Assembly (NCBI RefSeq): GCF_023195695.1
Contig: NZ_JALPQG010000005.1
Location: forward strand, 186,001-250,000
DNA from: Aliiroseovarius sp. S1339
GTDB lineage: Bacteria; Pseudomonadota; Alphaproteobacteria; Rhodobacterales; Rhodobacteraceae
Reading direction: 5' to 3'
Length of the DNA stretch: 64,000 nt
Shown here: in pieces, positions 17,142-24,722 of the stretch
Layout of the letters: every line of letters starts with the position of its first letter
Numbering within the stretch: the first letter of the stretch is position 1
Made by a program: the position numbers and the translations under genes
The notes under the pieces: model-generated
The model's database searches: none
Told to the model about the DNA's origin: nothing
The model's input: only the letters and a program-made list of their open reading frames with translations

Positions 17142-17259
17142 CGCGCCACCTGGCAGGCATAATCGATCGGCCTTTTCACGGCGTTGGGCTCAGGTTTTTG
17201 CCAATCAACATCAAGACATGAGCCGCGCGTGTCGTCAGCATAAGTTTGACACAACTATT

Positions 17260-17308
17260 CCGGTTCGAACCTTCCGCTCGCTGTGGTCGATGGGAAGGTT
17301 CGAGCCGG
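17260..17308. repeat. 16-bp inverted repeat with one wobble pair
   Basis: The left arm CCGGTTCGAACCTTCC (17260-17275) and right arm GGAAGGTTCGAGCCGG (17293-17308) match over 16 positions with one mismatch that is a G-U pair in RNA, across a 17-base loop. It lies about 115 bases before the ArsR gene and 118 bases after the small membrane protein gene. There is no T-run, so it is not a typical terminator. It could be an operator, an RNA stem or a remnant repeat. Confidence 0.7.
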
Positions 17309-17421
17309 AACACGATCTGCTTGATGATTTCTGCAACTATCAACCTGAAACAGGAGTCATCAAACCGGGCTCGTTGATGGTCTCCGCCTGTCGCTTGACT
17401 TTCAAGTTAGTCATTGCTTAC

Positions 17422-17742
17422 ATGTTAGCTATGACTTACGCAAATACACTCTCGGCCCTTGCTGATCCTACGCGGAGATTGATCTTCGAGTCGCTTTGGA
17501 AAGAGCCATGTACAGTTTCCGAATTGGCAAAGGGTCAAGCCGTTAGCCGTCCGGCTGTTTCTCAACATCTTAAAGTTCTTGAACGTGCAAAGCTCGTGCA
17601 GGCGGTTCCGAAAGGACGACATCGCTTTTACTCAGTCAGGAAAGACGGATTGGACGAACTGCGCAGCTACTTGAACCAGTTTTGGACCGATGCGTTGGGG
17701 GCCTATGCAGCTGAGGTCCACCGCCGCAACAAAGCCAATTGA
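17422..17742 (+). CDS. ArsR-family transcriptional regulator
   Basis: 106-aa winged-helix regulator (103 aa if the ATG at 17431 is used). It begins TYANTLSALADPTRRLIFE, the usual ArsR start, followed by the recognition helix region AVSRPAVSQHLKVLERAKLV and wing PKGRHRFYSV. No cysteine metal site is visible, which fits the branch that pairs with SRPBCC/AHSA1 proteins and not the metal sensors. The reading frame is open far upstream to 17218 but that part lacks family character. Its stop is 11 bases before the SRPBCC gene. Confidence 0.88.
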   Translation: MLAMTYANTLSALADPTRRLIFESLWKEPCTVSELAKGQAVSRPAVSQHLKVLERAKLVQAVPKGRHRFYSVRKDGLDELRSYLNQFWTDALGAYAAEVHRRNKAN

Positions 17743-17753
17743 AGGACACCCAC

Positions 17754-18209
17754 ATGCTAGAACCAGTGACCAAAACCATCGAAGTTTCGTGTTCGCAACA
17801 GCAAGCGTTCAACATATTCTGCGACATGCCGGCTTGGTGGCCGCTTGATAAGCGCTCCATGTCGCTGATGCAGGCCGGCGGACCGGCCAAAATGCTAACG
17901 GTCGACGCGCAATTGGGCGGTGAGATTGTTGAAACAGCCATTGACGATGTGACCCATCACTGGGGCACTTTCACCAAGTTTTCTCCGCACCATCACCTGC
18001 AACTTGATTTCCATATGGGGCTGCCTGCCGCCAAGTCGGGGCAGGTCGATGTCCACTTTACACCCCTAAGCGCGACGACGACGCGGGTGGAGCTGATACA
18101 CAGCAATTGGGAAGGCTACGAAGACATGGCCGAAATGATGCGCAATGGGTATGGCAGCAGTTGGGGGATGCTGTTTGAAGAGGCTTATGCGGCTGCATGT
18201 GCGTCGTAA
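17754..18209 (+). CDS. SRPBCC (AHSA1/START-like) domain protein
   Basis: 151-aa protein of the SRPBCC helix-grip fold. It begins with a beta strand (VTKTIEVSCSQQQAFNIFCDMPAWWP), contains the central HWGTFTKFSPHHHLQLDFHM strands and ends with the long helix NWEGYEDMAEMMRNGYGSSWGMLFEEAY typical of AHSA1 relatives. A GAAGGA site lies 7 bases before the ATG. The ArsR-SRPBCC gene pair is widespread, and the regulator usually controls the pair, but ligands are unknown. Confidence 0.85.
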   Translation: MLEPVTKTIEVSCSQQQAFNIFCDMPAWWPLDKRSMSLMQAGGPAKMLTVDAQLGGEIVETAIDDVTHHWGTFTKFSPHHHLQLDFHMGLPAAKSGQVDVHFTPLSATTTRVELIHSNWEGYEDMAEMMRNGYGSSWGMLFEEAYAAACAS

Positions 18210-18263
18210 ACCAGCCTGGCAAATGACAGCCCCAATAGGTGCAGAGTTGTTAAGGAGCGAACT

Positions 18264-18356
18264 ATGGGAAAAATGCGTCTGACCATTTCGGATCAGCGTA
18301 AGCGGGGCGACAGGCAGGTCGCCAACCTACTGGGCCGGGATGGCCTTTTACCCTAA
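18264..18356 (+). CDS. Possible 30-aa ORF
   Basis: ATG with a good AAGGAG site (18252-18257), reading MGKMRLTISDQRKRGDRQVA and ten further residues. It overlaps by four bases the end of the 196-aa gene on the other strand. The protein is basic and has no family I know. The DNA also carries a hairpin (GGCGAC 18306-18311 and GTCGCC 18318-18323). It could be a tiny gene or a chance frame. Confidence 0.3.
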   Translation: MGKMRLTISDQRKRGDRQVANLLGRDGLLP

Positions 18357-18943
18357 CCCACCTCAGCGACCTGTTCGTCGTCGACCTGTGATTTCATCTC
18401 GAGCGGCAGGTCGATAGTGGGCAGCGTTTCTTTGAGTATCGTGACGCCTTCGACCTTGACGGTGACCGTGGGCTTGGCACGCCCTGCTGCGATGGCGACT
18501 ATTCGACGGTCGACAACCGTGATGATCAGCCCCTCAATCTTCAGATTGAACGCCACCGGAACCGGCAGTTTGCGGATTTTGACCAACTTGCCCAGTTCGA
18601 TCACGATGTTTGGGGTGAAACTGGCCTTAAGCGTGTGGCTGGCGATGGTAACATGGCGCGGCTTTCTATCCTCAGGCCCTTTGGCACCAATCAGGTCCGC
18701 GACCTGACGCAGGCCCTTCCACGCCTTCATCAACTCTTCCAGCGGTGAAATTGCCAGCGCATCATTGACCGCTTTCTCAAGCGCCACTTTCAAAGTTGAG
18801 CCGTCCGGGTCGATGGCTTTAAGGCTTACTCCGCCATCGCCTTTTGTCATCGCCAGACCCACCGCTTCGATGACCTCTTTCAGGCGCGCTTCGGGCAATT
18901 CGCTGGATAGTCCCTTTTGCTCTTCGGATGCTTCATTGTTCAT
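18353..18943 (-). CDS. Conserved-looking cytosolic protein, unknown
   Basis: 196-aa protein without signal peptide or membrane helix. The first 25 residues are acidic (NNEASEEQKGLSSELPE), followed by helices and then alternating beta-rich segments (KASFTPNIVIELGKLVKI, VAFNLKIEGLIITVVD). The ATG at 18943 has an AGGAG site and overlaps the end of the 887-aa gene by 11 bases, so the two are translationally coupled and probably form one system. The frame stays open upstream to 19306 but that part is antisense-type noise within the larger gene's coding region. No family recognised. Confidence 0.65.
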   Translation of the reverse strand: MNNEASEEQKGLSSELPEARLKEVIEAVGLAMTKGDGGVSLKAIDPDGSTLKVALEKAVNDALAISPLEELMKAWKGLRQVADLIGAKGPEDRKPRHVTIASHTLKASFTPNIVIELGKLVKIRKLPVPVAFNLKIEGLIITVVDRRIVAIAAGRAKPTVTVKVEGVTILKETLPTIDLPLEMKSQVDDEQVAEVG

Positions 18944-21596
18944 CGCGATGCTCCTTTTTTTCCGGTTCCATCTCAATCTCGATTTCTGGCGCCTCGTCCA
19001 GTTGGATGCGCAGCATAAGCGTGGGCGGCGAGGTCGGTTCGATCTCAAGTTTCGGATCGTGATCGGGTTCGGCAAATATCCTTGGGCGGGGTGGTGGCAC
19101 AGTCGGGTCAGAAGGGTTTTTTTGCGCGCGACCGCCGATCCGGGCGGCAAGATAGCCGACGGCGATCGCAGCAAGGATAAGCCCACCGATCCAAGCCCAA
19201 CTCGGGAGTTCGGGGCGCGGCGCAGCTGGTCGCAGCAGCGTGATTTGTGAGCGGGCGAGCGTTTCGCCCGCGACGTTCTGCGCCTCGACCACAACCAACC
19301 TGTCAAAGCCCGGCTCAGGCATTTTCACCTGTCCAAGCCAGTCGTCACCACCATAGCGGACACGTTCCAAAACTTGGCCGTTTGTGGCGTCTGAGACAAC
19401 GATCACAGCCGTTGCGGCGGGGTTGACAACTTCTACCGACAATCGCGTGCTCTGCGCGTCAATGGCGAAGCCGTCAGGCGACGTAACAAGCAGCGTGACG
19501 GGCGCGATAGGGGCCGGGCGGACCAAGGTGATTTGCGCAGGGGCGAAAGGCTGTCCGTCACGGCCAATCGCCACAATCTCGACCGTTCGCGTGCCACCCG
19601 GCTCTGGCATGTCAAGCTGTAGGCTGGCCCGCCCTTGCGCCAGAGCACCCTCACCAAGAATGGGGGCGTTCGGGTCATTATCGGCAGATCGGGCGACGAT
19701 GGCGTCGATCCAATCCGCACCCGCCGTGATCTCTGCCTGGACCGTCATGTCATCCTCGTTGGCCTCAAACAATCCCGTTGGTTGGACCTGCATGCGGACA
19801 GGCGGGCGTTCAATTCGCACCTCGTCCTCGGCAAGAGCTTTGCCGGTGCGATCGACGGCTTGCACCTGAAACCCAATGCTTTCACCCGGCGGCGGCAATT
19901 CATGCGTTGTTTCCCAAACCCTGTCACCAACGCGCGCGCGGGCCAGTTCTGCCATGTCTGGCCCGCCCCGAAGGATCAATTCGTCAGCCGCGCCGCGCTC
20001 CTCCATGACAACCTGCAAGCGCACGGTCGCAGCATCGACGATGTTTCCGGCGGGGCTTTCAAGGGTCAGGCGCGGCGGCGCAATGGGGGCCGGGCGGGTG
20101 ACTGTGACGGTCTGTTCGGCAAGCACATTCCCGCTTTGATCCAACGCGACAAAGGTCACGCGATGCGATGCGCCGGGGTCAGGCGAGCGCAGCGAAAGAA
20201 GCGTAGAGCCGCCGGAATATTGTTGGCCAATTGGATCTGCATTGGCGGGACGGGCTTCGATACGAACAACCTCTGATGCGCCGCGTGTGACCGAGACGGC
20301 GAAATCTGTCCGCACATCATTGGTTGTGACGATCCCCGAGGGGCGCACCAAAATCGCGGCAGGCGGGCGGATCAGCCGCAGTGTCGCAGTGTCCAACGCA
20401 TTGCCGTTTGGCCCAAGCGCCTGCACCTGATAGACCGCATCGCGACCGGGCAGTGGCATTGGTAGATCAAAGATCAGCGGCTGCCTGAGCCATGGTCGCG
20501 TTAGCGTGCCGACCCCCGGACCCGTGATGCGGATCGTTTCTGTAAGCCCCGGCTGACGCAGACTGATGCGGACATTTGCTTGCGGGCTGTCGACCTCAAT
20601 CGGGCCGGGGACGTCCAATACCACGGGTTGCGCGGCCAGGCAGGCGCGGCTTAGCTCTTCCCGCAGCGTTTCCCAGCGGATGCGGCCTTCATTGAAACTG
20701 GGCATCCTGTCGCGCAGATAACCCTCAATCGCCCTACAGGTGTTGGGGCCAAGCGCGCCATCGCTTCCGCCCGGCGAATTACCTACACAGGCAAGATTTT
20801 CCTGTACGTTCTTGACCAGCGCCTGACTTACAGCCTCGCGCGGGCCACACCACGGCAAAAGCCGCAGCTCAAACCGCGCCCGCGCCGAGAGGTTGGCATT
20901 GTTGGTCGCCACGATTGTTGCGATTTGGCTGTCGAAATCGCGCGGCAGATTGACGGTCGCGGAATAGGTCGACGCGCCTTGGGATGCCGACATTTGCACC
21001 CGTCCGCCATTCGCCATGACGACAAAGGCGGTGCGAATGCCGCTTTCGCCGTCGGTGATCTTTGCGCTCACTTTTATGGTGCGGCCGGGACCCTCAAAAA
21101 CCTGACGAAGCGGGGCGATTTCCGGGGGCGTTCGGTCGACAATGACATCGCCGTCGGGTTCTTCCTCATCTGGTTGGTTGGGCGTGGTGGTACCTGGCGA
21201 ACCGGGACCTTGACCGATCCTTCGGTCAAGTTGGGCGAGATCGAAGTCGGTTCCGATAAAGATATCACACGCGCCCGCTCTTAGCGCCGGAAAGACCTCC
21301 TGAAACGGGATCACTGCCGTGCGCAGGCGTTCTTCCCTGAGCTGCGCGACCAGCGGGCGGTTGGATGCACAAGTTTTAACCTTGGTGAGAAAGGCCCGCA
21401 CATCCCTTGGCTGGGTCAGCATGATCACCAGAAAAGCGCCTGCCATAAACCTGTTGGCATCGGCCACGTAAAGGCCAGTGTAGCCCGGAATCCGTTCGAC
21501 GCCGCGCGGAGCACTGGTTGACGTTTGCGGCTGAGCAAACCCAACCGGCAAAACCACCAGGCAAAATGCCAAAAACAGAGCCGAAAATGCACGCAT
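18933..21596 (-). CDS. Membrane-anchored repeat protein, unknown
   Basis: 887-aa protein: signal peptide (MRAFSALFLAFCLVVLPVGFAQ), a segment around 60-125 resembling a small binding-protein lobe (FPALRAGACDIFIGTDFD), an acidic linker, a beta-rich domain, a peptidoglycan-binding-like stretch (VKNVQENLACVGNSPGG to GPNTCRAIEGYL, about 261-294), then Ig-like repeats. Their boundaries carry an RP motif at 410, 501, 597, 693 and 789, a 91-96-residue period. One membrane helix (WAWIGGLILAAIAVGYLAARI, about 801-821) leads to an acidic, Pro-rich cytosolic tail. The ATG at 21596 has a GAGG site; an ATG at 21623 lacks one. It overlaps the 196-aa gene. Function unknown. Confidence 0.7.
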   Translation of the reverse strand: MRAFSALFLAFCLVVLPVGFAQPQTSTSAPRGVERIPGYTGLYVADANRFMAGAFLVIMLTQPRDVRAFLTKVKTCASNRPLVAQLREERLRTAVIPFQEVFPALRAGACDIFIGTDFDLAQLDRRIGQGPGSPGTTTPNQPDEEEPDGDVIVDRTPPEIAPLRQVFEGPGRTIKVSAKITDGESGIRTAFVVMANGGRVQMSASQGASTYSATVNLPRDFDSQIATIVATNNANLSARARFELRLLPWCGPREAVSQALVKNVQENLACVGNSPGGSDGALGPNTCRAIEGYLRDRMPSFNEGRIRWETLREELSRACLAAQPVVLDVPGPIEVDSPQANVRISLRQPGLTETIRITGPGVGTLTRPWLRQPLIFDLPMPLPGRDAVYQVQALGPNGNALDTATLRLIRPPAAILVRPSGIVTTNDVRTDFAVSVTRGASEVVRIEARPANADPIGQQYSGGSTLLSLRSPDPGASHRVTFVALDQSGNVLAEQTVTVTRPAPIAPPRLTLESPAGNIVDAATVRLQVVMEERGAADELILRGGPDMAELARARVGDRVWETTHELPPPGESIGFQVQAVDRTGKALAEDEVRIERPPVRMQVQPTGLFEANEDDMTVQAEITAGADWIDAIVARSADNDPNAPILGEGALAQGRASLQLDMPEPGGTRTVEIVAIGRDGQPFAPAQITLVRPAPIAPVTLLVTSPDGFAIDAQSTRLSVEVVNPAATAVIVVSDATNGQVLERVRYGGDDWLGQVKMPEPGFDRLVVVEAQNVAGETLARSQITLLRPAAPRPELPSWAWIGGLILAAIAVGYLAARIGGRAQKNPSDPTVPPPRPRIFAEPDHDPKLEIEPTSPPTLMLRIQLDEAPEIEIEMEPEKKEHRDEQ

Positions 21597-21806
21597 ATCA
21601 AATCGCCTCAGCGCGTCGCGCATAAAAAATAAAATCTATGGTAGTAAACATAACATAAAAAACCACACTTGTCCCACCGCGTCCGGAGTTGCATCACCCC
21701 GCTTCATGCCCGTAGCGACATCCGTCACATCAGGCTTACCTTCGAAATGGCCGTGTTAGTCATCAGTGGCCGGTTCGGGTTAGCTGTCACTCGCTGTGCT
21801 GCAGAC

Positions 21807-21832
21807 GAAGTCACACGGTGAAGTCATATGGT
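21807..21832. repeat. Tandem 13-bp direct repeat
   Basis: GAAGTCACACGGT (21807-21819) is directly followed by GAAGTCATATGGT (21820-21832), two mismatches. It lies in the 255-base gap between the divergent repeat-protein and GNAT genes, about 20 bases before the GNAT start. It could be a regulator site; nothing else supports this. Confidence 0.4.
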
Positions 21833-21851
21833 GCGAACTTAGCGGTCCTTG

Positions 21852-22313
21852 ATGGACTGCAATTCCGAAACTATCTTCCCCGCTATGAGCGACGAGATAT
21901 CCGTCCACTTACTTGGACCCCATAACGCGCATTTGCTTGCGGGAAGCGACGTTTTCGACAGCAGTGTCGATCCGAAGCAGCTTGCTGCATTTTTGGCTGC
22001 CCCCGGACACCAGATGGTGTTCGCGACGATTGGTGCCAGAACCGTTGGGTTCGCGTCGGGCACTGTTTTGCTTCACCCCGACAAACAGCCTGCGTTTTTC
22101 ATCAATGAAGTGGGCGTCAGCGAGAATATGCGGCGGCGTGGTATTGCAACGTCGCTTTGTGAACTCTTGCTGAAAACAGCCCGTGATAGCGGGTGCCAGA
22201 GTATTTGGCTTGCGACCGAGGCCGATAACATCGAAGCACGAGCACTATATAAACGGCTCAATGCGCGCGAGACCAGTGGGGTCGTCGTCTATGATTGGGA
22301 TGGCGTCAAATAA
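21852..22313 (+). CDS. GNAT acetyltransferase (AAC(3)-I-like)
   Basis: 153-aa acetyltransferase of the GNAT fold. The acetyl-CoA loop is visible as VSENMRRRGIATSLCELLL (motif A, RxxGxA) and the following NIEARALYKRLNARETSGVVVYDWD segment is motif B. The N-terminal half (HLLAGSDVFDSSVDPKQLAAFLAAPGHQMVFA) resembles the AAC(3)-I aminoglycoside acetyltransferase group, but environmental members of this group usually have unknown substrates. Start choice is uncertain: ATG at 21852 or at 21885 (MSDEISVHL). No ribosome site is clear at either. Confidence 0.82.
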   Translation: MDCNSETIFPAMSDEISVHLLGPHNAHLLAGSDVFDSSVDPKQLAAFLAAPGHQMVFATIGARTVGFASGTVLLHPDKQPAFFINEVGVSENMRRRGIATSLCELLLKTARDSGCQSIWLATEADNIEARALYKRLNARETSGVVVYDWDGVK

Positions 22314-22465
22314 ATTACTTAGCCGGGCCAAAATGGCAAACATCTGTCGATCCAAACCATCCGAAAGCCCTCTTTCTCGCATACAATTGCTTCATGCCAA
22401 TTCAGCAAGGATCGGTGGTTTAAACCCCCTAAGCAGTCTGGGCACCTTTTCCTATCGCGGTGGAG

Positions 22466-22699
22466 TTAGCTCGCGTCCCGCCAATACCCATTGGCCGCAG
22501 CAATGGTTGCAAAATGGGTGGCAACAACTTGGCTGACAGCGATCAGCGCATCCGAACTTTCGGCGTATTCCGGGCGCATCCGTTCGCGGGCTTCAGCGTC
22601 TGGTTGGGTCATCTTGACTGCAACGCGCGACAGTTTGACCGCCAGTTCATAGCCTTGTTCCGGGGTTTCGGTGATCAGGGATGGAAGCCAAGAAGACAT
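22466..22699 (-). CDS. Hypothetical 77-aa protein
   Basis: Small helical protein starting MSSWLPSLITETPEQGYEL, with an AAAGGA site 6 bases before the ATG. It has no signal peptide, membrane helix or Cys. The run of helices with many Ala and Glu residues suggests a small all-alpha fold. It is divergent from the 2-hydroxyacid dehydrogenase gene. I recognise no family. Confidence 0.5.
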   Translation of the reverse strand: MSSWLPSLITETPEQGYELAVKLSRVAVKMTQPDAEARERMRPEYAESSDALIAVSQVVATHFATIAAANGYWRDAS

Positions 22700-22860
22700 G
22701 ATAGATCCTTTCAGGTTGGCATCGTTCGTTGGCAGTCTGTGGCCACCGCGCCGACAAAGCAACACCTCTCCTTATCCGTTGAAACAGGCTTGTTTTCATT
22801 GGCGCCTCGACAAGGCAGCCAGTAGCCTTTTCAACAAGAACAACACAGCAGGGATGCCCC

Positions 22861-23874
22861 ATGAAAATCGCGCGCACGGACAGCGAGCTTCAGACACCAA
22901 AACTGGATGCCGCGCTTGTGGCCGCTGGGTATGATCTGGTGCTCTTGCCGGATGGCGTCACGGAAGACGCGCTTTTAGAAGCGACCCGCGACACCGACCT
23001 GATCTTGATGTGTTACACGCCGATCACCCGGCGGGTGATCGAGAATGCAAAATCACTGAAGGGCATCGTCAAATATGGCGTGGGGATCGACGCGATCGAC
23101 ATACCTGCAGCAATTGAACACCGCGTGCCTGTCGTCAATATTCCTGAATACGCAGAAGACACTGTGGCGGAAGGCGCCTTTGCCCTATTGATCGCGCTGG
23201 CCAAGAAACTGTGCGCGCTGAACACGCATATGACCGCCAAGGGATGGGCGTGGCCGGAACCCATTTGGTTAGGCTCTGACATCGCGGGCAAGACGGTCGG
23301 CGTTGTCGGGTTGGGCAAGATCGGGCGCAGCATGGCGCGCATGGCCGGGCTTGGGTTCCGCGCGAATGTTATTGCCTACAGCCCACATACCTCGGCTGAG
23401 GACATGGCCGAACTGGGTGTGACAAAGATCGACAACCTGCATGACCTGTTGGCGCAGAGCGATTTCGTGACCATCCATGCGGTTTTGAACGACGATACCC
23501 GCGGTATGATCGGTGAGGCAGAGCTTTGCATGATGAAGCCCTCGGCCTTCCTGATCAACGTGTCGCGTGGCGCGATTGTGGACGAGGCTGCTCTTGTCCA
23601 AGCGATCCGCGAGCGCTGGATCGCAGGGGCGGGGCTGGACGTGTTCAGCCAAGAACCCCTGGCCAGATCAGGCCATCCCATGAGTGAGTTGTTTGACCAC
23701 CCGAACGTGATCCTGTCACCGCATCTGACCTTCTATACCGAGGACGCGATGCAGCGGTTGGAGGAAGAAACACTCGCCCGCTGTCTTGAGGTATTGGAAG
23801 GGCGCGATGTGCTGATCAAATCCCACGACCCCCGTCTGCGCGCTCAAACCAAGGGCGTGGTTTTTGCCGATTAG
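22861..23874 (+). CDS. D-isomer-specific 2-hydroxyacid dehydrogenase
   Basis: 337-aa NAD(P)-dependent dehydrogenase. The nucleotide-binding motif is GKTVGVVGLGKIGRSMA (about residues 142-158), then the catalytic Arg in INVSRGAIVDEAAL, Glu in DVFSQEPL and His in LSPHLTFYT. This family interconverts 2-hydroxy acids and 2-oxo acids (phosphoglycerate, lactate, glyoxylate types). It ends 8 bases before the convergent transporter gene that closes the aminophosphonate operon. It could act on a phosphonate-derived hydroxy acid, but nothing in the sequence shows that. Confidence 0.88.
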   Translation: MKIARTDSELQTPKLDAALVAAGYDLVLLPDGVTEDALLEATRDTDLILMCYTPITRRVIENAKSLKGIVKYGVGIDAIDIPAAIEHRVPVVNIPEYAEDTVAEGAFALLIALAKKLCALNTHMTAKGWAWPEPIWLGSDIAGKTVGVVGLGKIGRSMARMAGLGFRANVIAYSPHTSAEDMAELGVTKIDNLHDLLAQSDFVTIHAVLNDDTRGMIGEAELCMMKPSAFLINVSRGAIVDEAALVQAIRERWIAGAGLDVFSQEPLARSGHPMSELFDHPNVILSPHLTFYTEDAMQRLEEETLARCLEVLEGRDVLIKSHDPRLRAQTKGVVFAD

Positions 23875-23882
23875 GGCGCGGG

Positions 23883-24722
23883 CTACCGCACCAGCCCGAT
23901 GCAGATGATCCCAGCCCCGACAGCCGCAGCCGACAAAAGCCGCCGTGCCCTCGGCCCTTCGCCGAACCAGAGCACCCCGATCAGGGCGGCAAAGATCACC
24001 GACGTTTCGCGCAGCGCGGACACGATGCCCAGCGGCGCGATGGTCTTGGCATAAAGCACCAGCGCATAGGCTGTGCCAGACACGACGCCCCCCATGAACC
24101 CGATCAGCAAAGTTCTGGGCGGTTGTGTGCGCAGCCGGTCCATCCGGCTTGGAAACAGGAACAGGACGATCAGGATTTTCGACAGGAACAGCCAGCCGAT
24201 ATAGCCCAGCGCGTGGCCGGAGGTTCGCACTCCGAACCCGTCGACCAGTGTGTAGGCCACAACCGTGCCGCCAATCGCCAAGGCGGCCAGAAGCGCATTT
24301 CTGGACATGGCACTACCAAACGCGCCTTGGGCCAGAAATATGATCCCCGCCGAGACGCTGAAGATGCCAATCCATGCTTGAAGCGGAAGCGTTTCGCCCA
24401 CCCAGAACTGCGCGCCCAAGGCGACAAGAACCGGGGCAAAGCCGCGCGCCACGGGATAGATGAAACTCAGATCACCCAGACGATAGGCGACGTTCAGGAA
24501 GTAGAAATACAGCCAGTGGATCACGATGGACGCGACCATAAACGGCCATGCCGACGGGTCCGGGAAGGGCACGAACCCGATGAAGGTCAAGGCAAATGCC
24601 ACATGCCCCAAGGCAATCATGCCCAACATGATCACCCTGTCCCCTGCCCCTTTCACCAGCGCATTCCACAGCGCATGCAGGAAGGCCGCCGAGAGGACAA
24701 TCAAGGCGACCTGAGCGGTCAT
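23883..24722 (-). CDS. EamA/DMT-family transporter
   Basis: 279-aa inner-membrane protein with about ten hydrophobic helices in two EamA repeats, typical of the drug/metabolite transporter superfamily, which mostly exports amino acids and metabolites. Its ATG overlaps the stop of the pbfA-like gene by four bases (ATGA), so it is translated with that enzyme and probably serves the aminophosphonate pathway, for example by moving a substrate or removing a side product. Direction and substrate are unknown. Confidence 0.88.
   Translation of the reverse strand: MTAQVALIVLSAAFLHALWNALVKGAGDRVIMLGMIALGHVAFALTFIGFVPFPDPSAWPFMVASIVIHWLYFYFLNVAYRLGDLSFIYPVARGFAPVLVALGAQFWVGETLPLQAWIGIFSVSAGIIFLAQGAFGSAMSRNALLAALAIGGTVVAYTLVDGFGVRTSGHALGYIGWLFLSKILIVLFLFPSRMDRLRTQPPRTLLIGFMGGVVSGTAYALVLYAKTIAPLGIVSALRETSVIFAALIGVLWFGEGPRARRLLSAAAVGAGIICIGLVR

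Noticed and set aside
18944-19306. N-terminal extension of the 196-aa protein
   Set aside because: The extension is Arg-rich, overlaps the end of the larger gene in another frame and lacks a ribosome site; the ATG at 18943 has AGGAG.
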